Below, one piece after another: positions 1 through 8,632 of a stretch of DNA of 57,254 bases. Made by a program: the position numbers and the translations under genes. Under the pieces are notes generated by a model, which saw nothing but the letters and a program-made list of their open reading frames with translations, ran no database searches and had not been told where the DNA came from. The stretch's first letter is position 1, and every line of letters begins with the position of its first letter. The stretch is from an uncultured Muribaculaceae bacterium (GTDB lineage Bacteria; Bacteroidota; Bacteroidia; Bacteroidales; Muribaculaceae), in NCBI GenBank assembly GCA_910587075.1, contig CAJUKE010000010.1, positions 14,248 to 71,501 of the forward strand, written 5' to 3'.

Positions 1-69
1 GACTCGAACCCCCACGACCGAAGTCACCAGATCCTAAGTCTGGCGCGGCTACCATTACGCCACTTGCGC
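1..69 (-). tRNA. tRNA-Leu (anticodon UAG), 3' end cut off by the window edge
   Basis: Read on the minus strand the gene starts GCGCAAG (acceptor arm), then TG at positions 8-9, a D arm, and an anticodon stem CCAGA/TCTGG around the loop CTTAGGA, which gives anticodon TAG. A long variable arm (TGACTTCGGTCG) marks a class II tRNA, as expected for leucine. The T-arm runs into the window edge, so the acceptor 3' strand is missing. Confidence 0.93.
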
Positions 70-128
70 GGAGCCGGGGCCTCGGCTGAGGCCCCGTATG
101 CTGTGGGGCGGCACTCAGGCCGCCGTCG

Positions 129-1316
129 TTACGGAATAAGGCCGTGTTTGCGGAATACCTTCTGGAATTTCTCCAGGGCGAACTCCACCTGCTCCTTGGT
201 GTGGGTGGCCATCAGCGAGAAGCGGATGAGGGTGTCCTGGGGAGCCACGGCGGGGGATACCACGGGGTTCACGAAGAGGCCTTCGTCGAAGAGCTCGCGG
301 GTGATGTGGTAAGTCTTGTAGTCGTCGCGGATGAACAGGGGGATGATCGGGGTGCAGGTGTTGCCGATTTCGCAGCCCATCTCGCGGAACCCGTCGAGGG
401 CGAAGTTGGTGATTTCCCAGAGGTGCTCCTGGCGCTCGGGTTCCTGCTCCATGATGTCGATGGCCTTGAGGGCGGCGGCGGTGGAGGCGGGAGTGATCGA
501 GGCGGTGAATATATAGGAGCGGGAGTGGTGGCGGAGGAAGTTGGTGATCTCCTTGTCGGTGGCGATGAAGCCGCCCAGGGAGGCGAACGACTTGGAGAAT
601 GTGCCCATGATGAGGTCAACGTCGCCGGTTACGCCGAAGTGGTCGCAGGTGCCGCGGCCCCCTTTGCCGAACACGCCGATGCCGTGGGCCTCGTCGACCA
701 TCACCGACGCGTTGTACTTCTTGGCGAGGCGCACGATTTCGGGGAGGTTAGCCACGTCGCCCTCCATCGAGAACACGCCGTCGGTCACGATGAGCTTCAC
801 CTTGTCGGGGTCGCAACGCTGGAGCTGCTTTTCGAGGCTCTCCATGTCGTTGTGCTTGTATTTGAGGGTGGTGGAGAAGCTCAGGCGCTTGCCTTCGATG
901 ATAGAGGCGTGGTCCTGCTCGTCGAAGAGGATGTAGTCCTCGCGGCCGGTTAGGCAGGAAACCACACCGAGGTTCACCTCGAAGCCGGTGGAGTATATCA
1001 TCACGTCTTCCTTGCCGATGTATTCGGCGATGCGGCGTTCGAGCTGCTTGTGCAGGTCGAGGGTGCCGTTGAGGAAGGGGGATCCGGCGCAGCCGGTGCC
1101 GTATTTGCGTGTTGCCTCGATGGCGGCCTCCTTGATGCGGGGGTCGCTGACAAGACCTGAGTAGCAGTTGCTGCCGAACATGAGGACCTTTCGGCCGTTG
1201 ATGATCACTTCGGGTTCCTGCTCGCTTTCAATGGCGCGGAAGTAGGGGTAGACCCCTGCGGCTTTCGCCTGCTGCGGCGCGGTATATTTAGCGAGTTTCT
1301 CTTGGAGTAGCTTCAT
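129..1316 (-). CDS. spt: Serine palmitoyltransferase (sphingolipid synthesis)
   Basis: PLP-dependent alpha-oxoamine synthase, 395 residues, which condenses L-serine with a fatty acyl-CoA to 3-ketosphinganine, the committed step of the sphingolipids that mark Bacteroidales membranes. The sequence resembles the Bacteroides Spt protein closely along its whole length. Visible active-site features are the ring-stacking His136 in DQDHAS, Asp208 and His211 in VDEAHG, and the Schiff-base Lys242 in TFSKS. A 2-amino-3-ketobutyrate CoA ligase is the nearest alternative fold member, but the N-terminal MKLLQEKLAKY start and the motif set fit Spt better. The frame stays open 29 codons further upstream, but that longer start falls on the promoter -7 element (1403-1410), so ATG 1316 is used. 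The gene is monocistronic and reads toward tRNA-Leu. Confidence 0.9.
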   Translation of the reverse strand: MKLLQEKLAKYTAPQQAKAAGVYPYFRAIESEQEPEVIINGRKVLMFGSNCYSGLVSDPRIKEAAIEATRKYGTGCAGSPFLNGTLDLHKQLERRIAEYIGKEDVMIYSTGFEVNLGVVSCLTGREDYILFDEQDHASIIEGKRLSFSTTLKYKHNDMESLEKQLQRCDPDKVKLIVTDGVFSMEGDVANLPEIVRLAKKYNASVMVDEAHGIGVFGKGGRGTCDHFGVTGDVDLIMGTFSKSFASLGGFIATDKEITNFLRHHSRSYIFTASITPASTAAALKAIDIMEQEPERQEHLWEITNFALDGFREMGCEIGNTCTPIIPLFIRDDYKTYHITRELFDEGLFVNPVVSPAVAPQDTLIRFSLMATHTKEQVEFALEKFQKVFRKHGLIP

Positions 1317-1402
1317 TGCGTGAGATATTGTCGATTGGTTTCCAGGCGCGGGCCGGGCTCCTCTCGGTGGCCGTCGCGGGCCCCTTGGCTGGAATAAGGC
1401 CA

Positions 1403-1436
1403 CAAAGTTAACTATTTTTCCTCAAACGGAGCCAAA
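1403..1436 (-). promoter_or_regulatory. Bacteroidetes-type promoter of spt
   Basis: On the minus strand, TTTG (1433-1436) is followed by a 22-base spacer and TAACTTTG (1403-1410). This gives a leader of about 80 bases before ATG 1316 and excludes the upstream in-frame start. Confidence 0.65.
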
Positions 1437-1549
1437 TTTTCCCGAAAAAACCATTCCGGGAGGTGTTAATGACCTCTTAAAAAGAAGTGTCTCATAGGAA
1501 TTGCGTCTGATGAGGGTTCCGCTGACGAGATTTATTCGTATATTTGCGT

Positions 1550-1723
1550 ATGAATTCTTCAGTCGCAATCCCGATCGAGAACCGCATAGTGGCAATTCGT
1601 GGCCTTCAAGTCATGGTTGACCGCGATTTAGCTGAACTCGATTCTGAGAAGCCGGGACTGGTAACAAATTGTGACCGGTGCCATCCGCTCAGGCATTCAT
1701 CGGAACTTCTTGCGAGGTTGTGA
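1550..1723 (+). pseudogene. Remnant of an ORF6N-domain (phage/mobile-element type) gene
   Basis: A 57-codon frame whose first 30 residues match the start of ORF6N-domain proteins (IENRIVAIRG..VMVDRDLAEL, the usual first helix and beta strand). The next stretch, LVTNCDR..PLRHSS, matches a later part of the same family, where LVTxCDRFKTLKHSS normally precedes FTEQGVAML. The 30 or so residues usually between these blocks (the VNRAVKRNxxRFP part) are missing, and the frame ends just where FTEQG should begin. This is best read as an internally deleted and truncated gene. A -7-like TATATTTG (1539-1546) lies directly in front and a terminator (1761-1788) follows. It could still be transcribed as a small peptide; I see no function. 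Confidence 0.6.
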
Positions 1724-1760
1724 ATGGCCGATGTGACGGGAAAAATGCGTAAATTCGCGT

Positions 1761-1788
1761 CGGGCATTGACGATGGTGCCCGTTTTTT
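1761..1788 (+). terminator. Rho-independent terminator
   Basis: Stem CGGGCATT / GGTGCCCG (8 pairs, two of them G-T) with loop GACGAT, followed by six Ts. It lies between the ORF6N remnant and tamB and would isolate tamB from upstream transcription. No clear tamB promoter of the consensus form is visible in the 35 bases that remain. Confidence 0.65.
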
Positions 1789-1822
1789 ATGAAGCAATAA
1801 ACGGAAGAGAACGGGCAGGCAG

Positions 1823-4800
1823 ATGTCGAGATGGATCTACAGGGTTTTCCGCAGTTTGCTGGTCACGGCGATCATTTTGGGATTCGTCGTGCCGGCGGGG
1901 CTGTATGTTGCCCTGTCGCTCAGCGGCGTGCAGCGCCGTGTGGCCGATGAGGCCGAGCGCGAGCTGTCGACACTTCTCGCCGCGAAGGTAACCATCGGGC
2001 GGCTCAACATCGTGCCGTTCAACAGGGTTGTGCTGGGCGACGTGGTGGTGGAGACCGCCTCGGGCGATACGGCGCTCTACGCCCGCAGCATTGGCGCCGG
2101 GGTCGACCTTTGGAGCGCGATGCGTTCCGACACCTGGACGGTCAATTATGTGGCGGTCATAGGGCTGCGGGGTAAGCTGTGGCGCGACAGCGTAGGCGCC
2201 CCGCTGAATATACAGCCCACTATCGACGCCCTCAGCCCTAAGGATAAGTCAAAGCCCCCGACGAAGTTTTCACTGCGGGTGCCTACGGTAATACTCCGCT
2301 CATGTTCGCTTACCTACGATGTGCTGTCGGAACCTGAAAAGGAGGGTTTCGACCTTAACCACGCCGGAATCAGCAACCTGCGGGCCGACATCGTGCTACC
2401 CCGGTTGAGCGACCGGGGCTACGCCTGCGAAATCAAGCGTCTCGGCTTCGACGAGCGCTCGGGTTTCTCGCTCAGCAACCTGGAGCTTACGGCGTCAATT
2501 GATGAGAGCGCGCTGAAAGTGGACCATCTCGCTCTGGAGCTGCCCGACTCGCGGCTCGGCCTGGAGCCTCTGTCGGTGCCTCTCAAGGGCCTTAAAGACC
2601 TTGGCGGGCAGCTCAAAAGCGCCTCGGCGAGGGTCGCTGTGAAGGGTGGTAGCGCCGTATGGCTCCCCGATCTCGCGGCGTTCGCGCCGGAGCTGCGTCG
2701 GCTCCCCATGGCCGCGGTTGTAGAGGAGCTGGCGTTCGACGGCGGTCTCGCCCGGGGGGCGGCCCGCGTTGACGTTGCTGTGGGGGATAATCTGTCGCTC
2801 GACCTGGCGGCTTCCGGGAAGAATTTCGCCGACGACCGCCGGGAGATCGAAGTGAGCCGCCTGTCGCTGCGGGCTTCGGGTGGCTCCGTGGCCGAGGTGG
2901 TGGAGGCGTTCCGCCCGCTGCCTGAGAAGACCGCCGCCCTGCTCGCCGCAGTCGGGGAGGCCCGGCTGGATGCCTCCGGCGGATGGAGCGCCGCAGGAGG
3001 CTCGCTTGACGCGTCGGTGGGCACTGAGCTGGGGACGCTCACTGTCGATGCGGAGGCGAAACGCCTGTCCGACAAGCTCTACGGGCTGTCGGCCCACCTG
3101 CTTACCGACTCCCCGCTGAATCTCGCCCGGTTGCTCCCCTCTTCAGGGTTGGGGGCGGTCGAGGGGGACGTGTCGGCCAAGGGGGTGCTCGCCGAAGGCA
3201 AAATCGTGTCGGCCGAAGCCGCCGCGTCGCTCCCCAGGGTTGAATTCCGGGGCGACGTGTACCACGACCTCGCGGCGGAGGGCTCGCTCGAAGGCGACGC
3301 CGCGTCGGGGCGAGTGACTGTCGACGACCCCGACCTGCAACTTTGGCTCGACGGTGGATTCGAAGGCATAAGCGGCGGCGGAGAGCGCCGCGTGTTTCTC
3401 AAAGGGGAGCTCGCGAGGTGCTACCCCGACCGCCTGCGCCTGTGGGGCAAATTCCCCGGGGCGGTACTCGCCGGGAATGTCGATATCGACCTGCACGGCT
3501 CCGACATCAACCGGCCCGAAGGGCACGCCCGCCTCTCGAATGTGTCGCTGACACCCGCCGATGGGGAGCCCTTCCTGATGAAAGAATTGGCGCTCACTGC
3601 CTCCACTTCGCCCGACGGGGTGTTGGAGGCGCTGCTGCGCTCCGACTATGTCGACGGCGAGCTCCGGGGCGCGTTCGATTTCAAGGCACTCCCCAAGCAG
3701 ATTGCCGGGGTGATCGCCGCGTCGTACCCCTCGCTGCTCCCCGCCGCTCCGGCCATAGATTCGGAAGTTTTCGACTCGGCCAACGAGTTCGCCCTCCGGC
3801 TCGATGTGAAATCAACCGAGGAGCTGACCTCCCTCGTCAAGCTCCCCGTGAGCGTGATATATCCCGCCACAATCAACGGCTCCTTCAGCTCGGCAAAGCG
3901 CGAGATAGCGCTCGACGTTGACGCTCCTTATCTGCGCCAAGGGAATAAATTAGTGGAGCGGTCGGGAGTGCGCGCGGGAGTCAACGGCGCCAACGGTTCA
4001 AGCTCGCTGCTGCTATCGACCGTGATGCCCACGAAGAACGGCCCCATGACGCTCCGCCTCGATTGCGCCGGGGTGCCCGATCGGCTGCGCGCCGACTTCT
4101 CCTGGAACATCGACCGCCCCCGCGCCTACGAAGGGGGTGTGGGGTTGTCGGCCGCGTTCTCCCGCTATCTGGCCGACGGTGACCCGCAAGACGGACCCGG
4201 GAGGCTGCGCACGGTGGTCGACCTCCACCGCAGCGCCCTTACGTTCAACGACTCCACCTGGACCGTCAACCCCGCCGCGGTGACCATAAGCGGCCGCTCG
4301 GTGAAAATCGACGGCATAAACGTGCACCACGGGCGCCAGTTCGTGAAAATCGACGGCGAGGTCAGCGACGACCCCCTCTCGGCCCTCACGGTAGATGTGC
4401 GCGACTTCAGCCTCGACTATCTTTTCGAGACCCTCGGAATCGACAACGTGGCCCTCGGGGGCTCGGCCACCGGCACCTTCTACGCCTCGGGGCTATACAC
4501 GCGGCGCCCGGCGTTGCTTACCCCGGGCTTGAGTGTCAAGAATATAAGTTACAACAAGGCGGTGTTCGGCGACGCCCTGGTGCAGTCGCGGTGGGACACC
4601 GAGCGCAACGCCGTGACGATCGACGCCTCCATCACCCGTGACGACCGCCTCTCGGAGGTGCATGGCGGCATATTCCCGATGGCCGACTCCCTCGACCTCA
4701 CTTTCCTGGCCGACCGCATCCCGGTGAAGTTCATGCAGCCCTACATGGCGGCCTTTGCCTCCGACATAACGGGCGAGGCTTCGGGGCGCGCCCGCCTTTG

Positions 4801-6355
4801 GGGCAACTTCAAGTATATCGACCTGGAGGGAGATGTGAAGGCCCGCGACCTGAAAATGCGCGTCAATTTCACCAACACCGTGTACTCGACCTCCGACTCG
4901 GTGCATTTCCGCCCCGGCCTGATAGACCTCAACGGCATCACGATCAAGGACGTCCGCGGGCACACGGCCAAGCTCGACGGATGGGTGCGCCACAAGTTCT
5001 TCAAGGAGCCGCGGTTCAATTTCTCCATCACCAAGGCTAACGACTTCCTCTGCTACGACGAGACGGCGGCCCGCAGCCCGGTGTGGTACGGGAGGGTCTA
5101 CGGCAACGGTTCGGCGGCTGTCAGCGGCGAGCCGGGTGTAGTCAATATCAAGGTGGATATGACCACTGCCGCCAAAACCAGTTTCACTTTCGTGCTCTCC
5201 GACCGCCAGGTGGCCGAGGAGTATTCATTCCTCACATTCCGCGACCGCACCCCGGGTATTGTCGAGGAGGATACGCTTATAATAAAGCGCGACCCGCGGA
5301 TGGACCTCGTGAACAGTCTGCGGCAGCGTATATCGGCCGACCAGGCCGGCAGCTCCGACTACAACATATCGCTGGTGATGAACGTTACGCCCCAGGCGCA
5401 GCTCACGCTGGTGATGGACCCCGTGGGTGGCGACCGCATCCGCGCCCGAGGCTCCGGCCAGCTTCAGCTCGACTACGGCTCGGCCAACAACGACCTCAAA
5501 ATGTACGGCACCTACACCCTCGACCGGGGCGACTATAACTTCACCCTCCAGGATATCATCATCAAGGACTTCACCATCCGGCAGGGGAGTAAGATCGCCT
5601 TCCAGGGGGACCCTTACTCGGCCCAGCTCGACATAAAGGCGGCTTACACGCTCAACGCCAACCTCTCGGACCTCGACGAATCGTTCCTCGAAGACAAGGA
5701 CCTGAACCGCACCTCCGTGCCGGTCAACGCCCTTATGAATGTGAGCGGCGATATGCGGCAGCCCGACGTGACGTTTGACCTGGAGTTCCCGACGCTCACC
5801 TCCGACGTGTACCGCAAGGTGCGCTCCATCGTGTCGACCGACGATATGATGAACCGCCAGATTATCTACCTGCTGGCCCTCAACCGCTTCTACACCCCCG
5901 ACTATATGGCCTCCACCACCAAGGGGAACGAGCTGGTGTCGGTTGCCTCGTCGACAATCTCCTCGCAGCTCAGCTCGCTTTTAGGGCAGATTTCCGACAA
6001 TTGGAACATAGCGCCGTCGTTCCGATCCGACCGCGGCGACTTCTCCGACGTGGAGGTCGACCTGGCCCTCTCGTCGCGGCTGCTCAACAACCGCCTCCTT
6101 TTCAACGGCAACTTCGGCTACCGCGACAAGACGCACAACACCTCGCAGTTCGTCGGCGACTTCGACCTGGAGTACCTCCTTAACCGCTCGGGCAATCTGC
6201 GCCTCAAGGCCTACAACCGCTACAACGACCAGAACTACTATCTGCGCACCTCGCCCACCACCCAGGGGGTCGGCATCATCTTCCGCCGCGACTTCGACAA
6301 CCTCGGCTCCTTCCTCTGGCCCTTCTCCCGCTCCGCCAAGTCCGACCCCAAATAA
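1823..6355 (+). CDS. tamB: TamB-like translocation and assembly module protein
   Basis: A 1510-residue envelope protein. Residues 13-33 form one hydrophobic signal-anchor; nearly all the rest is beta-strand-rich repeats with alternating hydrophobic residues, typical of the long groove-shaped AsmA/TamB proteins that span the periplasm. The last 450 residues correspond to the conserved TamB (DUF490) domain, including the SGDMRQPDVTFDLEFP-type strand near residue 1310 and the terminal DFDNLGSFLWPFSR. In the family, TamB works with a BamA-like protein (TamA) in outer-membrane assembly or with lipid transport between membranes; no partner lies in this window. Length agrees with Bacteroidetes homologs. 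The start is the first ATG in the open frame, directly before the anchor segment. The gene ends at a terminator shared with the convergent lipoprotein gene. Confidence 0.87.
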   Translation: MSRWIYRVFRSLLVTAIILGFVVPAGLYVALSLSGVQRRVADEAERELSTLLAAKVTIGRLNIVPFNRVVLGDVVVETASGDTALYARSIGAGVDLWSAMRSDTWTVNYVAVIGLRGKLWRDSVGAPLNIQPTIDALSPKDKSKPPTKFSLRVPTVILRSCSLTYDVLSEPEKEGFDLNHAGISNLRADIVLPRLSDRGYACEIKRLGFDERSGFSLSNLELTASIDESALKVDHLALELPDSRLGLEPLSVPLKGLKDLGGQLKSASARVAVKGGSAVWLPDLAAFAPELRRLPMAAVVEELAFDGGLARGAARVDVAVGDNLSLDLAASGKNFADDRREIEVSRLSLRASGGSVAEVVEAFRPLPEKTAALLAAVGEARLDASGGWSAAGGSLDASVGTELGTLTVDAEAKRLSDKLYGLSAHLLTDSPLNLARLLPSSGLGAVEGDVSAKGVLAEGKIVSAEAAASLPRVEFRGDVYHDLAAEGSLEGDAASGRVTVDDPDLQLWLDGGFEGISGGGERRVFLKGELARCYPDRLRLWGKFPGAVLAGNVDIDLHGSDINRPEGHARLSNVSLTPADGEPFLMKELALTASTSPDGVLEALLRSDYVDGELRGAFDFKALPKQIAGVIAASYPSLLPAAPAIDSEVFDSANEFALRLDVKSTEELTSLVKLPVSVIYPATINGSFSSAKREIALDVDAPYLRQGNKLVERSGVRAGVNGANGSSSLLLSTVMPTKNGPMTLRLDCAGVPDRLRADFSWNIDRPRAYEGGVGLSAAFSRYLADGDPQDGPGRLRTVVDLHRSALTFNDSTWTVNPAAVTISGRSVKIDGINVHHGRQFVKIDGEVSDDPLSALTVDVRDFSLDYLFETLGIDNVALGGSATGTFYASGLYTRRPALLTPGLSVKNISYNKAVFGDALVQSRWDTERNAVTIDASITRDDRLSEVHGGIFPMADSLDLTFLADRIPVKFMQPYMAAFASDITGEASGRARLWGNFKYIDLEGDVKARDLKMRVNFTNTVYSTSDSVHFRPGLIDLNGITIKDVRGHTAKLDGWVRHKFFKEPRFNFSITKANDFLCYDETAARSPVWYGRVYGNGSAAVSGEPGVVNIKVDMTTAAKTSFTFVLSDRQVAEEYSFLTFRDRTPGIVEEDTLIIKRDPRMDLVNSLRQRISADQAGSSDYNISLVMNVTPQAQLTLVMDPVGGDRIRARGSGQLQLDYGSANNDLKMYGTYTLDRGDYNFTLQDIIIKDFTIRQGSKIAFQGDPYSAQLDIKAAYTLNANLSDLDESFLEDKDLNRTSVPVNALMNVSGDMRQPDVTFDLEFPTLTSDVYRKVRSIVSTDDMMNRQIIYLLALNRFYTPDYMASTTKGNELVSVASSTISSQLSSLLGQISDNWNIAPSFRSDRGDFSDVEVDLALSSRLLNNRLLFNGNFGYRDKTHNTSQFVGDFDLEYLLNRSGNLRLKAYNRYNDQNYYLRTSPTTQGVGIIFRRDFDNLGSFLWPFSRSAKSDPK

Positions 6356-6386
6356 AAAATCAGAGCTTGTTGAAAAACAAGCTCTG
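6349..6386 (-). terminator. Strong terminator between convergent genes
   Basis: Perfect 11-base stem CAGAGCTTGTT (6361-6371) / AACAAGCTCTG (6376-6386) with loop GAAA. On the minus strand it is followed by ATTTTTTATTT, so it terminates the lipoprotein operon. In the other direction it is followed by only a short T run and may act weakly on tamB. Confidence 0.85.
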
Positions 6387-6404
6387 AGAACATTTTGATG
6401 AGGG

Positions 6405-7325
6405 TTAGTTGAAGCGGGTGAGGAGGCCGTCCTCGAAGATGAGGTAGCGGCCGTCGGGGTAGGTCCAGCGCTCGTAGGCGGTGGAGTGGGTGTGGCCGCG
6501 GTCGATTTCCGATGTGGGGCCGAGGGCCAGGCGCGCCTCGGCGCGGGTCATGCCGAGGGCCACTTTCGAGTCGCAAATCAAGGCCCAGTTTTCATCAGTT
6601 ATTTCGGGATACCGGCTCTTTGGGTCGGTGAATGAGAACAGCGAGTCGAAGCCGCGCGATGCCGAGGCTCCGGCGCTCATGAGCACCTCGCCGCGCTCGC
6701 CCGAGCCGGTCGCGAAGCGCACGCGCAGTGGGTGGGTGGCGTTGCCCGGCTGCACGGATTCGATTGTCACGGGTATGAATTTGCGGCCGCGGGTATAGGA
6801 GCCGTCGGCGGGATTGTTCCAGAGGTTTGTGCGGAGGTAGCAACGACGCCCGGTGAGCGCCCGGTCGGCCTCGGCCACGAAGCTGCCGTCGATGAGGAAC
6901 GGAAGTTCCGGGGGTGTCTGTCGGCCTCTGAGCGCGGCTATGGTGGCGTTGGTGGTTGACGCGAGGGTGTCGCCCGCGGGGGTGGTGAAAAGTAGCTCGG
7001 CCACAGTGTCGCCCAGCACCCAGAGCCGTTCGCGTGCTCCGGCGTAGCGCAGTTCAGTGCCGGGGGCGATGGCGGGCGACCCGGCGAAGGCTTTCCCGGC
7101 CAGGGAGTTCACCGCCAGGAAAGGGTCGCCCCCCTGCCATCGGGCAAACGGGCGGGGGATGAGCGTGGCGGCGAGCCGCTGCTCGTCGGAGGTGGCGGCG
7201 TTCTGCTTCTCGACCTCTTTATACGTTATCTTGGGGGTTGACTCCACGCCGGTGAAGCACCCGCCCAGCGTCAGGGCTGGGAGGAGCAGCAGGGGGAGGA
7301 GGCGTTTGATTGTCGGGAGGGTCAT
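6405..7325 (-). CDS. Lipoprotein with a BamE/SmpA-like C-terminal segment
   Basis: A 306-residue predicted lipoprotein with lipobox L20-G-G-C23 after a hydrophobic signal. The middle (about 40-240) is not recognised. The last 55 residues, with GMTRAEARLALGPTSEIDR and YERWTYPDGRYLIFEDG, have the pattern of the BamE/SmpA-like fold (a conserved GMt.aEvr..lG..p block, then a Y.DgrYl.Fe.g strand pair). Such domains occur in outer-membrane assembly and in many unrelated lipoproteins, so no precise role is claimed. It is the last gene of a three-gene minus-strand operon; its ATG overlaps the stop of the small membrane protein by 4 bases. Confidence 0.72.
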   Translation of the reverse strand: MTLPTIKRLLPLLLLPALTLGGCFTGVESTPKITYKEVEKQNAATSDEQRLAATLIPRPFARWQGGDPFLAVNSLAGKAFAGSPAIAPGTELRYAGARERLWVLGDTVAELLFTTPAGDTLASTTNATIAALRGRQTPPELPFLIDGSFVAEADRALTGRRCYLRTNLWNNPADGSYTRGRKFIPVTIESVQPGNATHPLRVRFATGSGERGEVLMSAGASASRGFDSLFSFTDPKSRYPEITDENWALICDSKVALGMTRAEARLALGPTSEIDRGHTHSTAYERWTYPDGRYLIFEDGLLTRFN

Positions 7326-7552
7326 TGCTTATCGGAGTTACCGCGGCTGGAGTCGCGGCGGCGCGCCGCCCGGAGCAGGTTGAGGCGGAGCAGCCATATG
7401 CAGGCGAGCGTCACGGCGATGCCGCCGAAATAGAGTGCGCCCGATATGCCTCCGGCCCGGTAGTTTGACCATCCGAGCGCGGCCATCACTATCAGGTACG
7501 CGAGCAGCAGGGCCGGTATTATCACCGGGCGGGTGAGCAGGGGGCTTTTCAT
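7322..7552 (-). CDS. Small two-helix membrane protein
   Basis: A 76-residue protein with two hydrophobic segments (about 8-28 and 38-58) and a basic, Arg-rich C-terminal tail that should stay in the cytoplasm. It overlaps the exonuclease gene upstream and the lipoprotein gene downstream by 4 bases each (ATGA), which supports translation and coupling. The family is not recognised. Confidence 0.7.
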   Translation of the reverse strand: MKSPLLTRPVIIPALLLAYLIVMAALGWSNYRAGGISGALYFGGIAVTLACIWLLRLNLLRAARRRDSSRGNSDKQ

Positions 7553-8547
7553 TCGGCGGAGTCCTTTCTCTTTCCGTCGGCGGGTTTTGGCGCCGCGGTT
7601 TTGCGTGTTCTGGGTTTGGCCGTTTTCTTCGGCGCGTCGGTAGGCGCCGCGTCGGCTTTTTTTGTAGCGGCCTTCTTCGAGGCGGTTTTCTTCGGGGCCG
7701 CTTTCTTCTCGGTCGCTTTCTTTGCCTCCGCGGGTTTGGCGGCGCGGGGCTTTCTCACCCTCTTTTTTTTTGCCGGTTCGGCATTGGCGGCCTCTTCCTC
7801 GGCATTGGCGGCCTGGCGGCGTCGGCGCTGGCGGGGCGGCTTCTCGGTCTTGGGGTTCTCGGCCACGGTGACAGTGCCGTCGTCGTTGACCTCGATGTGA
7901 ATCCCCACGCTGCGCTGGAGCGCCGCGGCGGTTTCGTCGTCGATGGTGTAGGGACAGCCCTCCGGGTCGAAACCTCCGGCTTCGAGATGGTTGTAGAGCT
8001 TCAGGCAGGCCCAGGCGTCGAGGGCGGCGTAGCTCTGCTGCGACGGGGTGAGCGACGCGGCCTCCCAGTTGGTAAGGCGTTGCGACTTGGAGATTTTCTC
8101 GTTGAACACCACGCCGTAGATTTTCTGAAGGCTGTTGTCGGCGATGCGGAACCGTTTCACATAGGTTTGCAGCTCGACGAATCCCTCGGGCTTGAACTCC
8201 TTGAAGTCGGGGAGGCGCTGCAGCGAGTGGAAGTCATCCTTGATCGACAGCCCTATTTTCTGTATGGCGGGATTCTCGAACAGCTCGGCCAGCCCTTTGA
8301 GTGACCCCATCTGCTTGAGGCGGAAGAGGAAGCACTCCTCGTTGGTCGACAGCTGCACGAGCGACACCTTGTAGTGCTGGTCCTTGCGGAAGCTTGGCCG
8401 GGTTTCGGTGTCGAAGCCTATCTGGGTTAGTTTGTTGAGGTATGCGAGAGCGTCGCGGGCCTTGGCCGCTGAGTCGACCATGACCACCTTTCCGTGGAAA
8501 TGTACTTCGGGGAGCCCGGCGAGCTGTTCTTTAGAGATTCCTAACAT
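7549..8547 (-). CDS. RNase D-like 3'-5' exonuclease with a Lys/Ala-rich tail
   Basis: A 332-residue protein. Residues 20-210 form a DEDD-type exonuclease domain: Exo I is FDTET with D46 and E48, Exo II lies in KIGLSIKDD near residue 100, and Exo III is YAALDAW. It lacks the HRDC domain of E. coli RNase D. Instead, after about residue 230 it ends in a low-complexity tail of Lys, Ala and Pro that looks like histone H1 or AlgP tails and probably binds nucleic acid. The frame is open to 8955, but that part is antisense to tcdA; ATG 8547 begins a typical family N-terminus. The gene heads an operon with the small membrane protein and the lipoprotein. Substrate (tRNA, rRNA or DNA) is not decided by the sequence. 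Confidence 0.82.
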   Translation of the reverse strand: MLGISKEQLAGLPEVHFHGKVVMVDSAAKARDALAYLNKLTQIGFDTETRPSFRKDQHYKVSLVQLSTNEECFLFRLKQMGSLKGLAELFENPAIQKIGLSIKDDFHSLQRLPDFKEFKPEGFVELQTYVKRFRIADNSLQKIYGVVFNEKISKSQRLTNWEAASLTPSQQSYAALDAWACLKLYNHLEAGGFDPEGCPYTIDDETAAALQRSVGIHIEVNDDGTVTVAENPKTEKPPRQRRRRQAANAEEEAANAEPAKKKRVRKPRAAKPAEAKKATEKKAAPKKTASKKAATKKADAAPTDAPKKTAKPRTRKTAAPKPADGKRKDSAE

Positions 8548-8586
8548 CGTTAAGTTTGTGCGTGACAAATGTTTGCCGTAACGGGG

Positions 8587-8594
8587 CAAACATA
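8587..8594 (-). promoter_or_regulatory. Promoter -7 element of the exonuclease operon
   Basis: TATGTTTG on the minus strand, 40 bases before ATG 8547. The matching -33 TTTG is not clear. A second candidate, TAATTTCG, lies at 8599-8606. Confidence 0.45.
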
Positions 8595-8619
8595 GTCGCG
8601 AAATTACGAATTTTTTCGC

Positions 8620-8627
8620 TAATTTTG
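8620..8627 (+). promoter_or_regulatory. Promoter -7 element of tcdA
   Basis: TAATTTTG ends 5 bases before ATG 8633. With the usual distance of about 7 bases to the transcription start, the mRNA would begin at or next to the start codon. Confidence 0.6.
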
Positions 8628-8632
8628 TGGTT

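Noticed and set aside
144..953. A 269-codon plus-strand frame across spt
   Set aside because: Shadow of spt with runs of Gly and Val only.
1606..1797. A 63-codon minus-strand frame between spt and tamB
   Set aside because: It is antisense to the ORF6N remnant, which has real family similarity, and crosses the terminator.
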